Source: Lumnitzera littorea (lineage: Eukaryota > Streptophyta > Magnoliopsida > Myrtales > Combretaceae). From it: 64,000 nucleotides of DNA. Below, one piece after another: positions 1-11,036 of the stretch. The stretch covers positions 8,054,301-8,118,300 of the forward strand of contig JAMXBB010000002.1 of the NCBI GenBank assembly GCA_024138015.1. Reading direction: 5' to 3'. The translations under genes were made by a program, and so were the position numbers. The stretch's first letter is position 1. Every line of letters begins with the position of its first letter. The notes beneath the pieces are model-generated. The model was not told the origin of the DNA. It saw only the letters and a list, made by a program, of their open reading frames with translations, and searched no databases.

Positions 1-292
1 TTACTTAAGGATAAATGAGACAAATTACTTATAAACTATTCGATTTTAACTCATTAACACTCAAGTCAAGTTTGATTTTGAGTTACTAGAGTAATTTATC
101 AAGTTGGATTTCAGTTTTTCGATGTTTGACTTAACTAGCTCACAAGCTCAATTGAGCTTGAGTCTAATCTTAGATATTAGTAATATTTTAATTAGACTAA
201 TAATTTTTTTTTTTTGGAATAATTGAGCCAAAACAAGTATAATCTAGTCAAGATTTTGAGCTCGTCAATTACCACTCCAAATGAATTTCAAT

Positions 293-408
293 CTTAAAAT
301 TATAAGGTATAATACATATTTATCAAAATTTTTAAAAAAAATTACATAATTATAAATTATATAAAAAATATTATCAAAATAATAATGCTATATCGTATCT
401 TAGTATAC

Positions 409-442
<34 letters not shown>

Positions 443-680
443 GATATATGTACAAATACTAATGTCGCATTTGAAGATGCGACATATGATGCAATATAAG
501 TTTAAATATACTTTTAACTATATTACATCTTAAAGATATGATATATATATAAATATTAATGTCACATCTTAAATATATGATGTAGCATTAGTATTTTGAT
601 AATATTTTTTGTACAATTTACAATCATGTAATTTTTTTTAATTTTGATGGTAAACGTGTAATTTTCTCTAAAATTATAAG
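293..680. mobile_element. Foldback (MITE-like) element with ~100-bp arms
   Basis: The left arm (about 293-395) and right arm (about 578-680) are reverse complements over roughly 100 bases with scattered mismatches. Both contain the 'aaaaaatattatcaaaat' block followed by 'aatgctata' or its diverged form. The central ~180 bases hold a TA/CA microsatellite and a perfect 9-bp stem at 462-470/477-485. A non-coding element made of long inverted arms is typical of MITE or foldback DNA transposons. I see no clear target duplication, so the superfamily is not assigned. Confidence 0.6.
404..442. repeat. (TA)n(CA)n microsatellite
   Basis: A compound dinucleotide run of TA repeats followed by CA repeats, located in the loop of the foldback element. 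Confidence 0.9.
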
Positions 681-1297
681 TACAATTAAGTTTTAGTCTA
701 ATTCCTGTTTCAAAATTTCAAGTTGAGTTAGAATCGGAGCTCAAATTCAACACTATATTACTCCAACTCTCGACTCATGTTATGCCCCGAAGTCGCGAAG
801 TCACAACAGTCCCGCCGTGTAAACCATTCTATGATAGAAACTGGCCTCATAGTTCCTACCATAGAGATAATCTACACAAGGTGTCAACGACCACTCGCTT
901 TGAAGTAAACAGTTTGATTAATAATTATACTACAAATATGATAATTATCTCATATTACTATTAAACATAGATAATTATATAAATAAGTCCACAGAGCTTT
1001 CCAGAAAGATTTACAAAATCACCGGAGTCTACTAATTTACAGAATAACTAACAGTCTTCAACCTTTAACTACAAGGTCAGTCTAGTTACACATTTGCTAA
1101 ATAACTTGATCCTCACACCCCTGGCTTCAAAAGGACTAACCTCTGGATAATTGTAGGGCGGCATAGTACTGGAAGAGATTACAAATCAGAACCTGCAAAA
1201 GGATTTATAAGGGTATGAGCAACTACAGCTCAGTAAGTTGAATTGGAGACTCATGAATGCATACAAGCACAAATAAGGTTAACAAACAATTATTTTC

Positions 1298-1606
1298 ATG
1301 CAATGCAACAATCAAGTGTCATCGCACAACGTAGTCCGGTCCGTTGTGAAATCAGAGAAATTTCACCCGCTCCAATCCGGGTTGAGGAGTTCCATGTTAT
1401 GCAGCAGCTCACAACCAAACCCAGGCTTGTGCAATGGAGACCTCGCTCCTCCTGCGACTACCTTCGAACCATTGACTTCACCCCCGCCGCGACCTCATCT
1501 CCTGTCACTTAGTTCAACTGAAGATGAAGAAGGGACCATTTTGCAATCCTGCGCTATCCCTTTCGAAGGGGTCGGTATTTGGTTGGAGAGTCCTATGATC
1601 CCCTAA
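1298..1606 (+). other. Open frame antisense to the LTR, shared between copies
   Basis: A 102-codon ATG frame lies antisense to LTR copy 1. About 58 of its codons (from CNGDL through to the VGIW motif) are also open, with conservative changes, in the matching antisense frame of copy C (48388-48618, minus). It matches no protein family I know. It may only reflect high nucleotide similarity between copies, but antisense ORFs in LTRs or 3' regions of plant retrotransposons are known. The ATG is weakly supported. Confidence 0.3.
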
Positions 1607-2829
1607 CGGGTTGCAATACATGACATTTTCGGTTATTAAGGTCGACTAAGATTAAATTCCGGTTAGGGTGTTCAACAAGTTCATACCAATTCAATCAGTC
1701 ACAAAATCATTCACAGTACAAATTCCAGCACGAATTTAGATACATCAAGCACATGCACAAACTATTTACAATCATAATCATATACAAGCCTAAGTCTCCG
1801 AGTACTACAAAACTAGTACTCTATTACAATAAGCAATAACCCAACTTACCTGAATTTGCTCAATCGCTCGATCCTCTAATTGCGAGTTGATTTGTTTCTG
1901 GGTGTCCTATAATACAAATAGGTTCTTTTAGTACTTATATTTTATGGATTCTTATTCTAATTTATAATGTACTCATTTTCCTCATGTATACCTACAACGT
2001 ATTAATAATTCTTTGTATTCTATTTCGGGGTTCGGTTCCTAAACTAGATTCTAGTTTTAATTCCTAAATCGTAATTAGGCTCGAATCCCAATGTGACATT
2101 AATCACCTTATGCTCGGATATTCAAATATCCTATTGGGTCGTAATTTTAGTATTCTAAACTATTCGGTACACGCTAACCCTAATTGTGGTATCGGATTTA
2201 TTCCCGATGTGTAAAAATTTTACATTTTGAGATATTTACTTAAAATTAAATATTATTTCAGATTTATTATTTTTCTGATTTCAATTATAATATTATCTAA
2301 ATAACTTTATTTTTTTAGATTTATTAATTTACATTTTCTTATATTCTTTACCTAATTTCCCTAATTAACCATACTTAGTACCTAAAGGCTAGGATTAGGG
2401 TTCCACTACAAAGATTAACTTCCTTAAACATCTAATTAAGATCCAAATCAGTAATTAACATCCTAATCACCTAATTAATCCTAAATCACCCAATTTTACC
2501 ATCATTTTAGGGCTAAAAATTAACTTAAAATTTTCGAAAATTAATTTAAAAAAAATGGCTTCATAGCACTGTTCTACATCATATGAGAATCCTACAGAAA
2601 AATTTTGAGCCCCAAACTACATCCCTAAGCCTATTTAATTTCCGGTTTACTCATGCTCGGTTTTGAGCAATTTGTTAGGGACCTTATATTTCCAGACATA
2701 ATTAAACTAAACCAATATTTTTCCCTAAATCTGCATACAATAAAACCTCAGAATAACAAGTTTCATAATTTTCTGGGCAAAATAACTAATTTTACAAAAT
2801 TATACAAAAATCGAGGTGAATAAATGACT

Positions 2830-2935
2830 AACCGGTTCGAAGCTTTCTGGCCGTCCAAACCCGGTCCAGGCGGTGGTCCTAGTGTAGGGTGGTGGTGGTG
2901 GTTCGGTCCCGGGTGGTGGGTGGTGATTTTAATTC
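2830..2935 (-). other. GC-rich CCACC patch in LTR copy 1
   Basis: Read on the minus strand this is a CCACC- and CCGG-rich island in an otherwise AT-rich LTR, lying downstream of the TATA box at 3053-3061. Equivalent patches occur in LTR copies A (~35190-35275), B (~43450-43535), C (~46890-46980) and E (~62830-62930). In at least two copies the patch ends in a GGTGA-type sequence resembling a splice donor. Confidence 0.5.
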
Positions 2936-3052
2936 ACCTTGCTAATCTGCACAGTTTTCTTTTTTTTTTTTCTGGAATTTCTCTCGATTTTTCTTGTGTT
3001 TCGATTTTTCTCAGATCATAAACTATCCAAACGACTTTTGAGAATTTTTTCC

Positions 3053-3061
3053 TTATTTATA
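3053..3061 (-). promoter_or_regulatory. TATA box of LTR copy 1
   Basis: The minus strand reads TATAAATAA, at the position where copies B and C carry TATAAATA. This is the likely core promoter of the LTR. Confidence 0.55.
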
Positions 3062-3652
3062 GACAAATATAGTAATTAATGTGCATTAATTTGATGGGAT
3101 TTTGCCCCATTTCCTTGACTTTTGGCTTTTTGTTTGTCAAATTCTCATTGGTTATTTTTTTCTTTTCAGTCCACGACCTGATCTTGTTGCAGTTATCTTC
3201 TTTTGATTTTTTTTCTGATTTTTTTATAATTATTTTGTATTTTTCTTTAATTATTTACTTAGTTTTCGGCCAATTTTAGTAATTACGCGTATTTTTATCT
3301 ACACATAAATACATGTAGGGTACACGTGAACATTCCTAAATATTATTTTGGTCATTCTAAAATTTTTGGTATACATATAATCTATCTCTACTAATTTATT
3401 AGTTATTATATTACACTTTTTGCCTTTTCGGTAATTAGCAGTTATTATGCTTAAAATTTGAAAATTTTATAGTCTCCTATTTTACTACTTATTTTCTTAA
3501 ATTTAAGTTTACAGGGTCATTTTTACTGGTATTTTGTTAAATAGTTTATAATTTGGGTTTGATCGGATCCTTTAGCCGATCGCCCTAAACCTTGGGTTTT
3601 AAGCTCAAACTATGGTTACTTGGCTTGGCTTGGCTTTAGGGCTTACAACTCA

Positions 3653-4254
3653 TTCAAAACCTTAACAAATCTAATTCCATGTTGACATATTAGGGACTAT
3701 TGCCTAAGAACAATCCTATGTTGGGAGCCGTTGGTGGTTAGTTTCAACATGGGCCCTTCAACCCAAGCCAACCTCCTAATCCCATAGGCCGAGATCCCTA
3801 AAGCCTAGGATGGTCTCCCTCTACATTGATCTCCCTAAAGTGGCTTTATGAACCCCTTGTGATAGGAATTAGCCTACAATTATCTCCAAGATAAGGTTGA
3901 CCTGTTCTAAGACGTTGACCTACCAAAAGCTGAAGCTGACCTATTCTAGCACGAGGCCAAACCAATATTAAAAGACCGAGAGGTAGGAAAGAAGTCACTC
4001 GACATCAAGTCTGTTGCCTGCTGAGAAGACAAAAGATCATACAACCGAGGACTCAAGGTTGAACATCCATTCGACATGGTACGAATAGATTAATGTCGAC
4101 TAATTTTAGTATTCGGTAATTGTGGGCCGATCTTTTAAGTATCTTAACTAAGCACTATGAGACTTTAGGGACTCTTCCTTGAACCCGAATATCCAATTGT
4201 TAACCTTATCCAATTTAGATCTTACTCCTTCCTAGATAAGTCAAATGACTGCAT
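3653..4254. other. Unclassified stretch left of the gypsy relic
   Basis: About 600 bases of mixed composition with no open frame and no domain I recognise. Phrases such as 'gaggccaaaccaat' and 'gttgacctaccaaaag' have the style of gypsy LTR U3 sequence, so this may be the outer part of the 5' LTR. I cannot set the boundary. Confidence 0.3.
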
Positions 4255-4839
4255 GTCAACATCTTCTGTTAAACACACAGTTTTGTATTTTTGTACATAT
4301 TTTCTTTATTTTTAATTATGAGCCCATTCTTTAAGATTTAAGGCCCTGTATATTATTTATAGTTTTGTTATTAGGGTTTTAGGACTTACTATAAATAGCA
4401 ATATTTATAATCATCAGATAGTGAAGAACATACATACACTTCGAACTTTTCTCTTTCAAGTAAGGTTATCCTTAAGCTTGTAGAGCTAGCATTATCGAAT
4501 TATTGAGTGTTGATTAACTCTTTAATCTTTCTCGCGTTCTTATTAAGCTTATCCTTAAGATTTTAGTGAACCCTTCATTTAAGTGAATTAGTGAGTCACA
4601 TATAACCTCTCATTTGAAACCCGAGTAACATTTAGTGTTTATGAGTCATATCAAACCTTATTTTGAGCTCAACCCTTGATTGTGTTTATATCTTAGTGCA
4701 TGATATCTATACACATTCATAGTCAACCCCACTTCCCCCTACCTTCTCTCCCCCCCACCCCTACCCTTCCTTTTAACTTTTTGTTCATTATTCTCATTTA
4801 AACCCCGATTACCTCATTCTTGGTTAGAAACTCGCAACA
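4255..4839 (+). mobile_element. Probable 5' LTR of the decayed Ty3/gypsy element
   Basis: The stretch contains a TATA-like 'actataaatagca' near 4390-4402, followed by leader-like sequence, and ends ...gcaACA just before a primer-binding-site match. The right end is reasonable because of the PBS that follows. The left end (a TGT at 4255) is a guess. No matching 3' LTR is visible after the integrase tail. Confidence 0.45.
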
Positions 4840-4847
4840 TATCATCT

Positions 4848-4859
4848 TGGTATTGAAGC
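4848..4859 (+). other. tRNA-Met primer-binding site (PBS), degenerate
   Basis: tggtattgaagc closely matches the TGGTATCAGAGC sequence used by many plant LTR retrotransposons, complementary to the initiator tRNA-Met 3' end. It lies a few bases after the LTR-like end and about 300 bases before the gag start. Confidence 0.6.
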
Positions 4860-5152
4860 TTTGGAGAGAAATGCGTACAGTGTTCTTCAAAGGTTGCTTA
4901 TCATTTGAACATTTGATAAGTTATCATTCTGTAGTGTAGTGTGTTGTTTGAGTTCTTAGTAGCCATAGTATTATGTTATTGTTGAGTCAAGTAACATTAA
5001 TTTCAGTAGTTAATTCTAGTTGCTGTGGAAGTGTTTAATAGTTGTGGGTAGCTATAGAAGTTGATTAGTAGTCATTTCTAGGTTACTGTAGTTATGTTTT
5101 GTTGTAAATCGTGTTTGTTCAATTTTGTCTAGAAATTATCGTATAGACAAGA

Positions 5153-6470
5153 ATGTTTAAAGATAGTGTCAATAACAGTTATGACAGCCCTCACAGAAGT
5201 TTAAGTCAATGTGTTGACAACTTGCAATATCAAATTCAAAATCTTACTGACTTTATTTAGGAGCTTACTAGTTTAGTCAACGGCTACAGAAATGTTGGCC
5301 AAGGTGAAAGAAAGAAATGAACATCTACTAGTAAAAGTAGCTCTAATGAGTTTGATAATGATGAGCGATAGTCAAGAAGAGCTGTTAAGTTGAGAAAAAG
5401 CATTGATAAGAGTGTTGACTCTAAGGCGAATCAAGGAGCCTAAAGAAGAAAGCCGAAGTTGAGAAGAAATATGACCAAGTAGAGCTCCAATAGAAGTAGC
5501 TGATCCTATGTGAATCGAATAGCTAAGAATGTAAAGGATGAACCTCAAGCACATAGTCAAGGACTTGACAACATTAAGCTTAAACTGTTGACCTTCAGTG
5601 GAAATAGCTGACCTAAAGAGTTCCTTGATTGGGTTCCCTAAGTTGAAGAGTTGTTTAAGTTCTATGAGCGTGATGACCGAACAAAGGTTAAGTTGGTTTC
5701 ATTATCCCTTATTGAATATGTAAGTCTTTGGTGGGATAAATTGGTCACTAAACAAGATGCCAAAGGAGAAGTGTCAATCAGAACTTGGAGACTTATAAAG
5801 AGGTTAATGAACCAATGCTATGTACCGACTTACGTCAAGCAGAAGATGCTCCATGCTTTCTAGTACCCGAGACAGGGCAAAACACTATTGAGGAGTACTT
5901 ATAAGAGTTTGAGATCTTAATGACGAGATGTAAGATTGCAGAGCCACAAGACTGCACCATTGCTAGGTTTTTAAGTGGACTTCAAAACGACATTGTCGAC
6001 ATAATTGAATTGCAACCGTTTAACTTATTGGACGAGCTGATCAATGTGGCGTTGAGAGTAAAAAGATAGAGGCAGAGAAGGCATCAAAGGCCGACTAACC
6101 AACCTCAACCAGTTAACCTTGAACCTGAGAAGTATATCAAGAGAAGGTCAAAGAAGAAGATAGAGAAAGGTGAGTCTAGCAGACCTGATCAGGTTGAGAC
6201 AAAGAAGGTAAAGAAAGAAAAAGTACCTAACACTAAGGCTTGAGAAGTTAAATGCTTCAAGTGATTAGGCTATCAGCATATTGCCTCTTAATGTCCAAAT
6301 AAAAAGGTCATAATCTTAAAGGGCAAAAGACTTAAAGCTTAAGTAGAGAGTTAGAGTGACAAGAGTTTGAGAGACAAGTTGATAGAAGAAGATTTTTATG
6401 CTGAAAATCTGGATGAACTCTTAGCCATGACAAGCCAATGAGTCGACTTGAAAGCAGATTTCAAATAAAG
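5153..6470 (+). pseudogene. Ty3/gypsy gag, broken
   Basis: Starting at the ATG at 5153, the reading frame encodes a retrotransposon gag interrupted by several stops. The clearest part, 5651-5863, contains LFKFYE-like, VKLVSLSL and SLWWDKL motifs, the hallmarks of the plant Retrotrans_gag domain. The domain continues past a stop as EFE, then ARFLSGLQNDI and LIEL-type residues to about 6070. A basic linker leads to a CCHC zinc knuckle at 6253-6294 whose second Cys codon is now TGA. Gag packages element RNA in cytoplasmic particles; this copy cannot make the protein. Confidence 0.85.
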
Positions 6471-6790
6471 GGAAAATTTATTTCATATTTGATGTTTGGT
6501 GAATGGGATGACCTATTCCCTAGCTGTTGATGGAAGAAGCTACACTAACATTGTTTCTACTAAACTAGTAGAAAGGATGAAGATGCCAACTTACCCGCAT
6601 TCTCGACCTTATGAACTGAAATGGTTTAATGACAAGGGTACAGTGCATGTACATAAAAAGACTTAAATAGCATTCAAGGTGGGATAGTATGAAAATGAGA
6701 TTGACTTTGACGCGATCCCTATGAATGCTGCAAATTTACTTCTTAGCCGACCATAGAAGTATGATTAGAAAGTCCCTATAAATGCCGCAA
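6471..6790 (+). pseudogene. Ty3/gypsy aspartic protease region, broken
   Basis: Downstream of gag the frame reads SLAVDGRSYTNI, then KLVERM, PYELKWFND and MNAANLLLSRP, the order found in the retropepsin-like domain of plant Ty3/gypsy elements. The usual active-site D-S/G-G motif is altered (DGRS) and stops occur. After the LLLSRP end the sequence jumps directly to the integrase tail, so reverse transcriptase, RNase H and the integrase core have been deleted. Confidence 0.75.
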
Positions 6791-6819
6791 AGCCAGATGG
6801 GTTAGGAAGAGAATCGAAT

Positions 6820-7125
6820 AATTAACCCTGGTAAATGAGAAGAGGTTAACTATGTTATACTACGGGCAATGCTATTAACAAAGGATGGTACAGGCCTTCA
6901 ATAAGAAAGTACAGCTCTGTTAGTTTATAGAAGGAGACATAGTGCTAAGAAAGGTCATCCCAAATGTATAAGACCCTAAAGAGAAGTTTACCCTTAGTTA
7001 TAACGTTCCTTATGTAGTAAGAAGGGTATTGTCCAGATGAGTATTAATTTAGTCTCAAATTGATGGTCCAAATTTAGGGATCCTGTAAATATCGATGTGA
7101 TCAAGATGTATAATCTCTAAAATTA
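6820..7125 (+). pseudogene. Ty3/gypsy integrase C-terminal tail, broken
   Basis: The translation contains QAFNKKVQ, then FIEGDIVLRKVIPN and KFTLSYNVPYVVRRVLS. This corresponds to the C-terminal region of plant gypsy integrases (FxxGDLVLKK...GPYVVKKA pattern), with several stops. It adjoins the protease remnant with the whole RT and integrase core missing, so a large internal deletion has occurred. Confidence 0.75.
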
Positions 7126-7380
7126 ATAGAATGATGTTATTTTGCCTCCAATTCTGAATATCCTGTGAATTGATTTTTTTCATCCTTTATACACAAAGTA
7201 TATGTCCCCAGCTGTCATTAACATTAAATTGGTCATTGACCACTCTCCACTACCTCAATAAGTTATTCTTAATCTTAGCTCCATATACCTACCTAAATAC
7301 ACACACATACGCACATACACGCACTCACACACATACATATACGTATATAAAAAGAAAAAACCCTTAATCATTATCGAGCT
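7126..7380. repeat. Spacer with CA-rich simple repeat
   Basis: This follows the integrase tail. From about 7298 to 7345 it carries an imperfect run of 'cacaca' with ta, cg and ct interruptions. No 3' LTR or polypurine tract is recognisable. Confidence 0.6.
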
Positions 7381-10300
7381 CTATTTCTGTTTTCCTTAAT
7401 TTAACTTATATTAAACTCAAACCACTTAATATAAATTATTTGACATAAATTAAGGAAAATACATTTTTCTTTAAAAAATGTTTAGAAAAAAAATTTTGAA
7501 AAATAATTTGGAGTCACCAATCAATTAAACTAGTAATAAATCAAATTAGGGTTTTTCAAGTGAGAAAACCCTAATTGAGTCACTAATCTATAGATTTTCT
7601 AAAAAATTTATATTTTAGAAAATTAATCAGAAAATTTAAATTTAAAAGCTAACCTATTGAGATTAAGTCACCATATAAAAATTTAAAGAAATTAACTCAT
7701 AGGTTTTTATTTTTATAATTTTTCTAAAAATATCAAAATATGTAAAGTTATACAAAAATGTAATTAAAATGAAATTTTTAGTGGTTTTTATAATGAATTT
7801 TCAAAATAAAAAGAAAAAGTTTTCATTTTTTTAAGGTTATTTTAGAGGTGCTTATGTATCCGCTAATTATGATCAAATCAACCATAGTTCTCATTTTTTA
7901 GAAAACTTTAGTGGGTTCATAAATTTTATTTTTTAAAAGGTAGCCAGGTTTATGTTTTTAATTAGTTTATTTTTATTAAGAAAAATCCTAAAAAGGAAAC
8001 CATAATTTTTTTATTGTCTAATTTTGAAAACCCTTAACTTAAAAAAAAATTCAGTATTTTATTTAGATAAAAAACGTTTTCTACATGATAAAACTTTTTA
8101 GAAAAATCCTAAAGTGTCTAAATACAATTTTTCATGGAATATGCAATCTATGTGGAAAATATGCCTAAGATACTTAAACCATAAAAAAAGACATCTAAGA
8201 AAAAATGTTTAAGCCATAAAAAATATGCCTAACTATGGAAAAAATATCTAAATCATAGAAAATATACCTAACTATAGAAAAGATGTTTAAACCATAAAAA
8301 ATATACCTAACTATGGAAAATATGTCTAAACTAGAAAAAGGATCTTTAACTATGGAAAAGATATCTAACATTGGAAAAAATACTATTTAAAAAAAATGCA
8401 AGTGAGAAAAATAATGTAAATCTAATGAACATGTGCAAAATTTTTAATAAAAATATATGATTTTATAAAAATACTAAATTATGATACCAGACATTGATTA
8501 AAAAATAAACATGCAAAAGTACTATTCTAACCATGATAATTGTGCGACTAACCAATCTAAAAAAAAAAAAAGAAAAAACGAAACTAATGATTAAATTAAA
8601 AAAACCATGGGTCGTGTCGTTATTCTGCATTGCGTAGAGCTGTTGTTCAGGGTACTACTGATTGTGGAGCTATTACGTGGAGTGTGCTATTGTGGAGTTG
8701 TTGTTTGTTGTAAAGCTGCTGTACGTAAGTCTAGGTGTATGTGCATGAATGTTGTGCACATGAATGTTATGTGTATGAAAATTTTGTGTATTGCGGCATT
8801 GATTATGTTGTGCACATGAATGTTACATTATTTTGGTTCGAAAATCTCAAAAAATAATAAAGGAAAAATGCCCCAACAAAAAATAACATAAAATGAAGTC
8901 TTTTGTAAAACAAGATTTGCATACTTTCTAAAAATTGGAAAATTAAATCTTTTGTTGCAATCCATCATGTAATTAGTGTCTAAAATTAATAAGAAGACTT
9001 AGAAGATTGATTTTATCTATTTATTTGATAGAAATCACATCTAAAATACACCAAAATTAGATAAAAAATACAAAAAACAAAAAACGAATTGAAATTGTAA
9101 GATACATAAAAATTTAATTTTCCCACCAAAAAAGGGATGCTTCTTCACCACCAAGCCCACTCCATACTATAAATAAGACCCTCTTTTTCTCATTCAAACA
9201 CACAATTGCAAGAAATATAGACCAGATTGAGAGAATTCGTAACCTCTTATTAAAGACTTTAGTTCAAGGGTTTTGCTAGAAATTTTGAATTTCTTTCGAT
9301 AAATTGAAAGAGTGGAGCTTGGGTTTTCTTGAAATTAATGAAGAGGTTTTATAGACTAAGAGAGTCGAGAATTGCTATCACCTTGCCAAAAACTACCCAA
9401 CAAGTTCTTAAACCAACCACCAATTTGTTACTGTGCAAGGTAGGTTTCTAAAACCTTTAATGTTCTTGAGTTGTTGATGGATTTTGATACATGATATATA
9501 CTAATGATTTTTGAAATCTTGTTTTATGTATTAAAATAGTTGGTTGGATGTAAAATTTTTAAAAAAAATTATTATAATCCTTATTTTTATAATGTGATAT
9601 TAATGAAAAATCATTGAGTTTGATGCAATTTTGGTAATAGATGCACATGAAATAGGTGTTTGTAGTTAAATCTTGTTGAATTAAGTATTTTGATGAGTAA
9701 ATTGTAATATGTTTGTCATGACTCATGTTTGTATAATATGGATTGATGCTTGTTTGATAATGAATATGTATAAGTACATGTTTATTCATGGTTATGGAAT
9801 TTTGAAATCAAGAGCTTATAATAAAAGAAAAAAGAAAAATCCATATGAAGATTTGATCTAAGAATTTTCTTAAAGGCAATAACAAAGTTGTTTTTTCAAT
9901 TAGGTGATCGTTATAAATTAATAATATCAACGTTGACAAGCATGCCACATAAATTTATATGCGTGACCTTAAGTCCTCTATGATATTATGTTATATGATA
10001 TTTTTGTATAATTCATTTGTACCTTACATGATTTATTTGGTTGTAATTATTTTGTGTAAGTTCCTTAAAAAATAAAAGGGTTTTTATAAAATGTTTTAAC
10101 ACCCCACAAAAACGTTTTTTAACAATAAAAAAAAATCTAAATTGACTTATTTTCAAAATTAAGAGTTCGCATTTTTTTTAAATAAGCAAAAAGTATGTCT
10201 TACAAATTAATTAACACGAAAATACTTAAAATGAAATATTTCATAATTAAAACATACTAACTTGCTAAAGTTTTATAAAATACCTTTATAACTAAGTAGG

Positions 10301-10735
10301 CCTAATCCTAACCAGTTAGTAGGTACATAAGCACTTCGAGTGGCCCAAAAATACAAAAAAAAAAAAAAAAACCCCTTTTTCTAATGTAAAACCCCTTTTA
10401 TTTTGAAAAAAGAAAAAAGAAAAAAAATCATTAAAGGCCCATTTAATTGTTTTATGGATCTCTTTTATTAAACCTCTTAGGTTTTAAATAAATTAGCCTC
10501 TAAGGTTAATAGATCTCCGATTTCTATTTTTCTAAAATTGTTTTTAGGAAAACCATGGGCTAGTAACTAAAATTATGATCCATCTTCCCATGGGTCCTAA
10601 TTTCACATTTTTTCTTGATTTCGATCAGATGACAACTAAATTTTTCAAAATTTTTTTTTTAAAGTTTTTCTTAGTCTAATCGAGAGTTTTATATTGTATG
10701 AGTCAGACTTAATATAAATCAAGTTAAAAAAAAAA
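7381..10735 (+). mobile_element. Long LTR-like retrotransposon segment
   Basis: No reading frame is credible across 3.3 kb. Two phrases are typical of long LTRs of a widespread plant gypsy group: 'ttggagtcaccaatca' at 7509 and 'gtgcttatgtatccgc' at 7848. A TATAAATA at 9168 is followed by leader-like sequence and a splice-donor-like aag/gtaggt at 9440. Near-matching phrases 'cttaatataaat' occur at both edges (~7424 and ~10709). I infer an isolated LTR. Termini and target duplication are not resolved. Confidence 0.4.
9168..9175 (+). promoter_or_regulatory. TATA box in the LTR-like segment
   Basis: TATAAATA, followed within about 40 bases by C/A-rich leader-like sequence and later by a donor-like GTAGGT at 9440. 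This arrangement fits transcription initiation from an LTR. Confidence 0.45.
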
Positions 10736-11036
10736 AAAAGAGCAACCGAATATTTAGCTTAATAACCACATTACTCCTTAATTTGGTTCCACAATTCGAA
10801 TGAAGATTGTGTGTATGCAAAATTTTGAGAAAATTCAAACAACATGAGTTCAATATCCAACATCTCACCGTATAATCAGATTTAGTCCATCTAATAAGAT
10901 TTGGTGAGTTCTCATTAGGTTTAGGTGTGGTACCCTTAATAAACCCTAACTTTAATTTCACACCAAGTCCCATTTTGATTGATTGACTCCATGTAAGGTA
11001 ATTCTTTCCATTAAAAATTATATTCCCTATCAACAT
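10719..11036 (-). pseudogene. Ty1/copia gag fragment
   Basis: The minus strand encodes a fragment beginning at an internal Met, with IIFNGKNYLTWSQSIKMGLG, then KLGFIKGTTPKPNEN, IRWTKSDYTVRCWILNS. This is the N-terminal part of the gag-polypeptide of Ty1/copia elements (the NYxxW...LG...GFIDG...P...W...N...V..WI.NS pattern). The similarity fades after the CWILNS motif, and the rest is AT-rich noise ending in a poly-T-derived Phe run. It is a relic with no downstream pol; the element differs from the copia remnant at 59.5 kb. Confidence 0.8.

Larger units (their letters stand above)
1..777. repeat. AT-rich dispersed repeat tract
   Basis: There is no gene here. The stretch carries degenerate phrases of the kind 'ctcaagtcaagtttga' and 'gagctcaaattcaa', also seen at 23.2-23.7, 27.3-27.6, 29.9-30.3 and 59.0-59.5 kb, so I read it as one member of a diverged dispersed repeat family. 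Its middle is occupied by the foldback element at 293-680. The right edge is the 5-bp target duplication (773-777) of the adjacent solo LTR. Confidence 0.5.
778..3647 (-). mobile_element. Solo LTR, reverse orientation (LTR family 1, copy 1)
   Basis: On the minus strand the element begins TGTAAGCCC (complement of 3639-3647) and ends ACA (complement of 778-780), the TG...CA form of retrotransposon LTRs. It is flanked by identical 5-bp duplications, actca at 773-777 and actca at 3648-3652, so both boundaries are firm. It is 2870 bp long and has no internal retroviral genes. It is therefore a solo LTR left by recombination between two LTRs. The same sequence recurs on the plus strand at 34447-37349, 42714-45722 and 46154-49251. 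Long TGTAAG...ACA LTRs recall Del/Tekay chromoviruses, but without an internal region the clade is a guess. Confidence 0.88.

Noticed and set aside
2824..3021. Plus-strand Gly/Trp-rich frame
   Set aside because: It is the complement of the GC-rich CCACC patch of solo LTR copy 1; other copies do not keep it open.
8607..8819. Val/Cys-rich plus-strand frame in the long LTR-like segment
   Set aside because: It derives from repetitive 'gttgtgcacatgaatgtt' phrases and has no protein family pattern.
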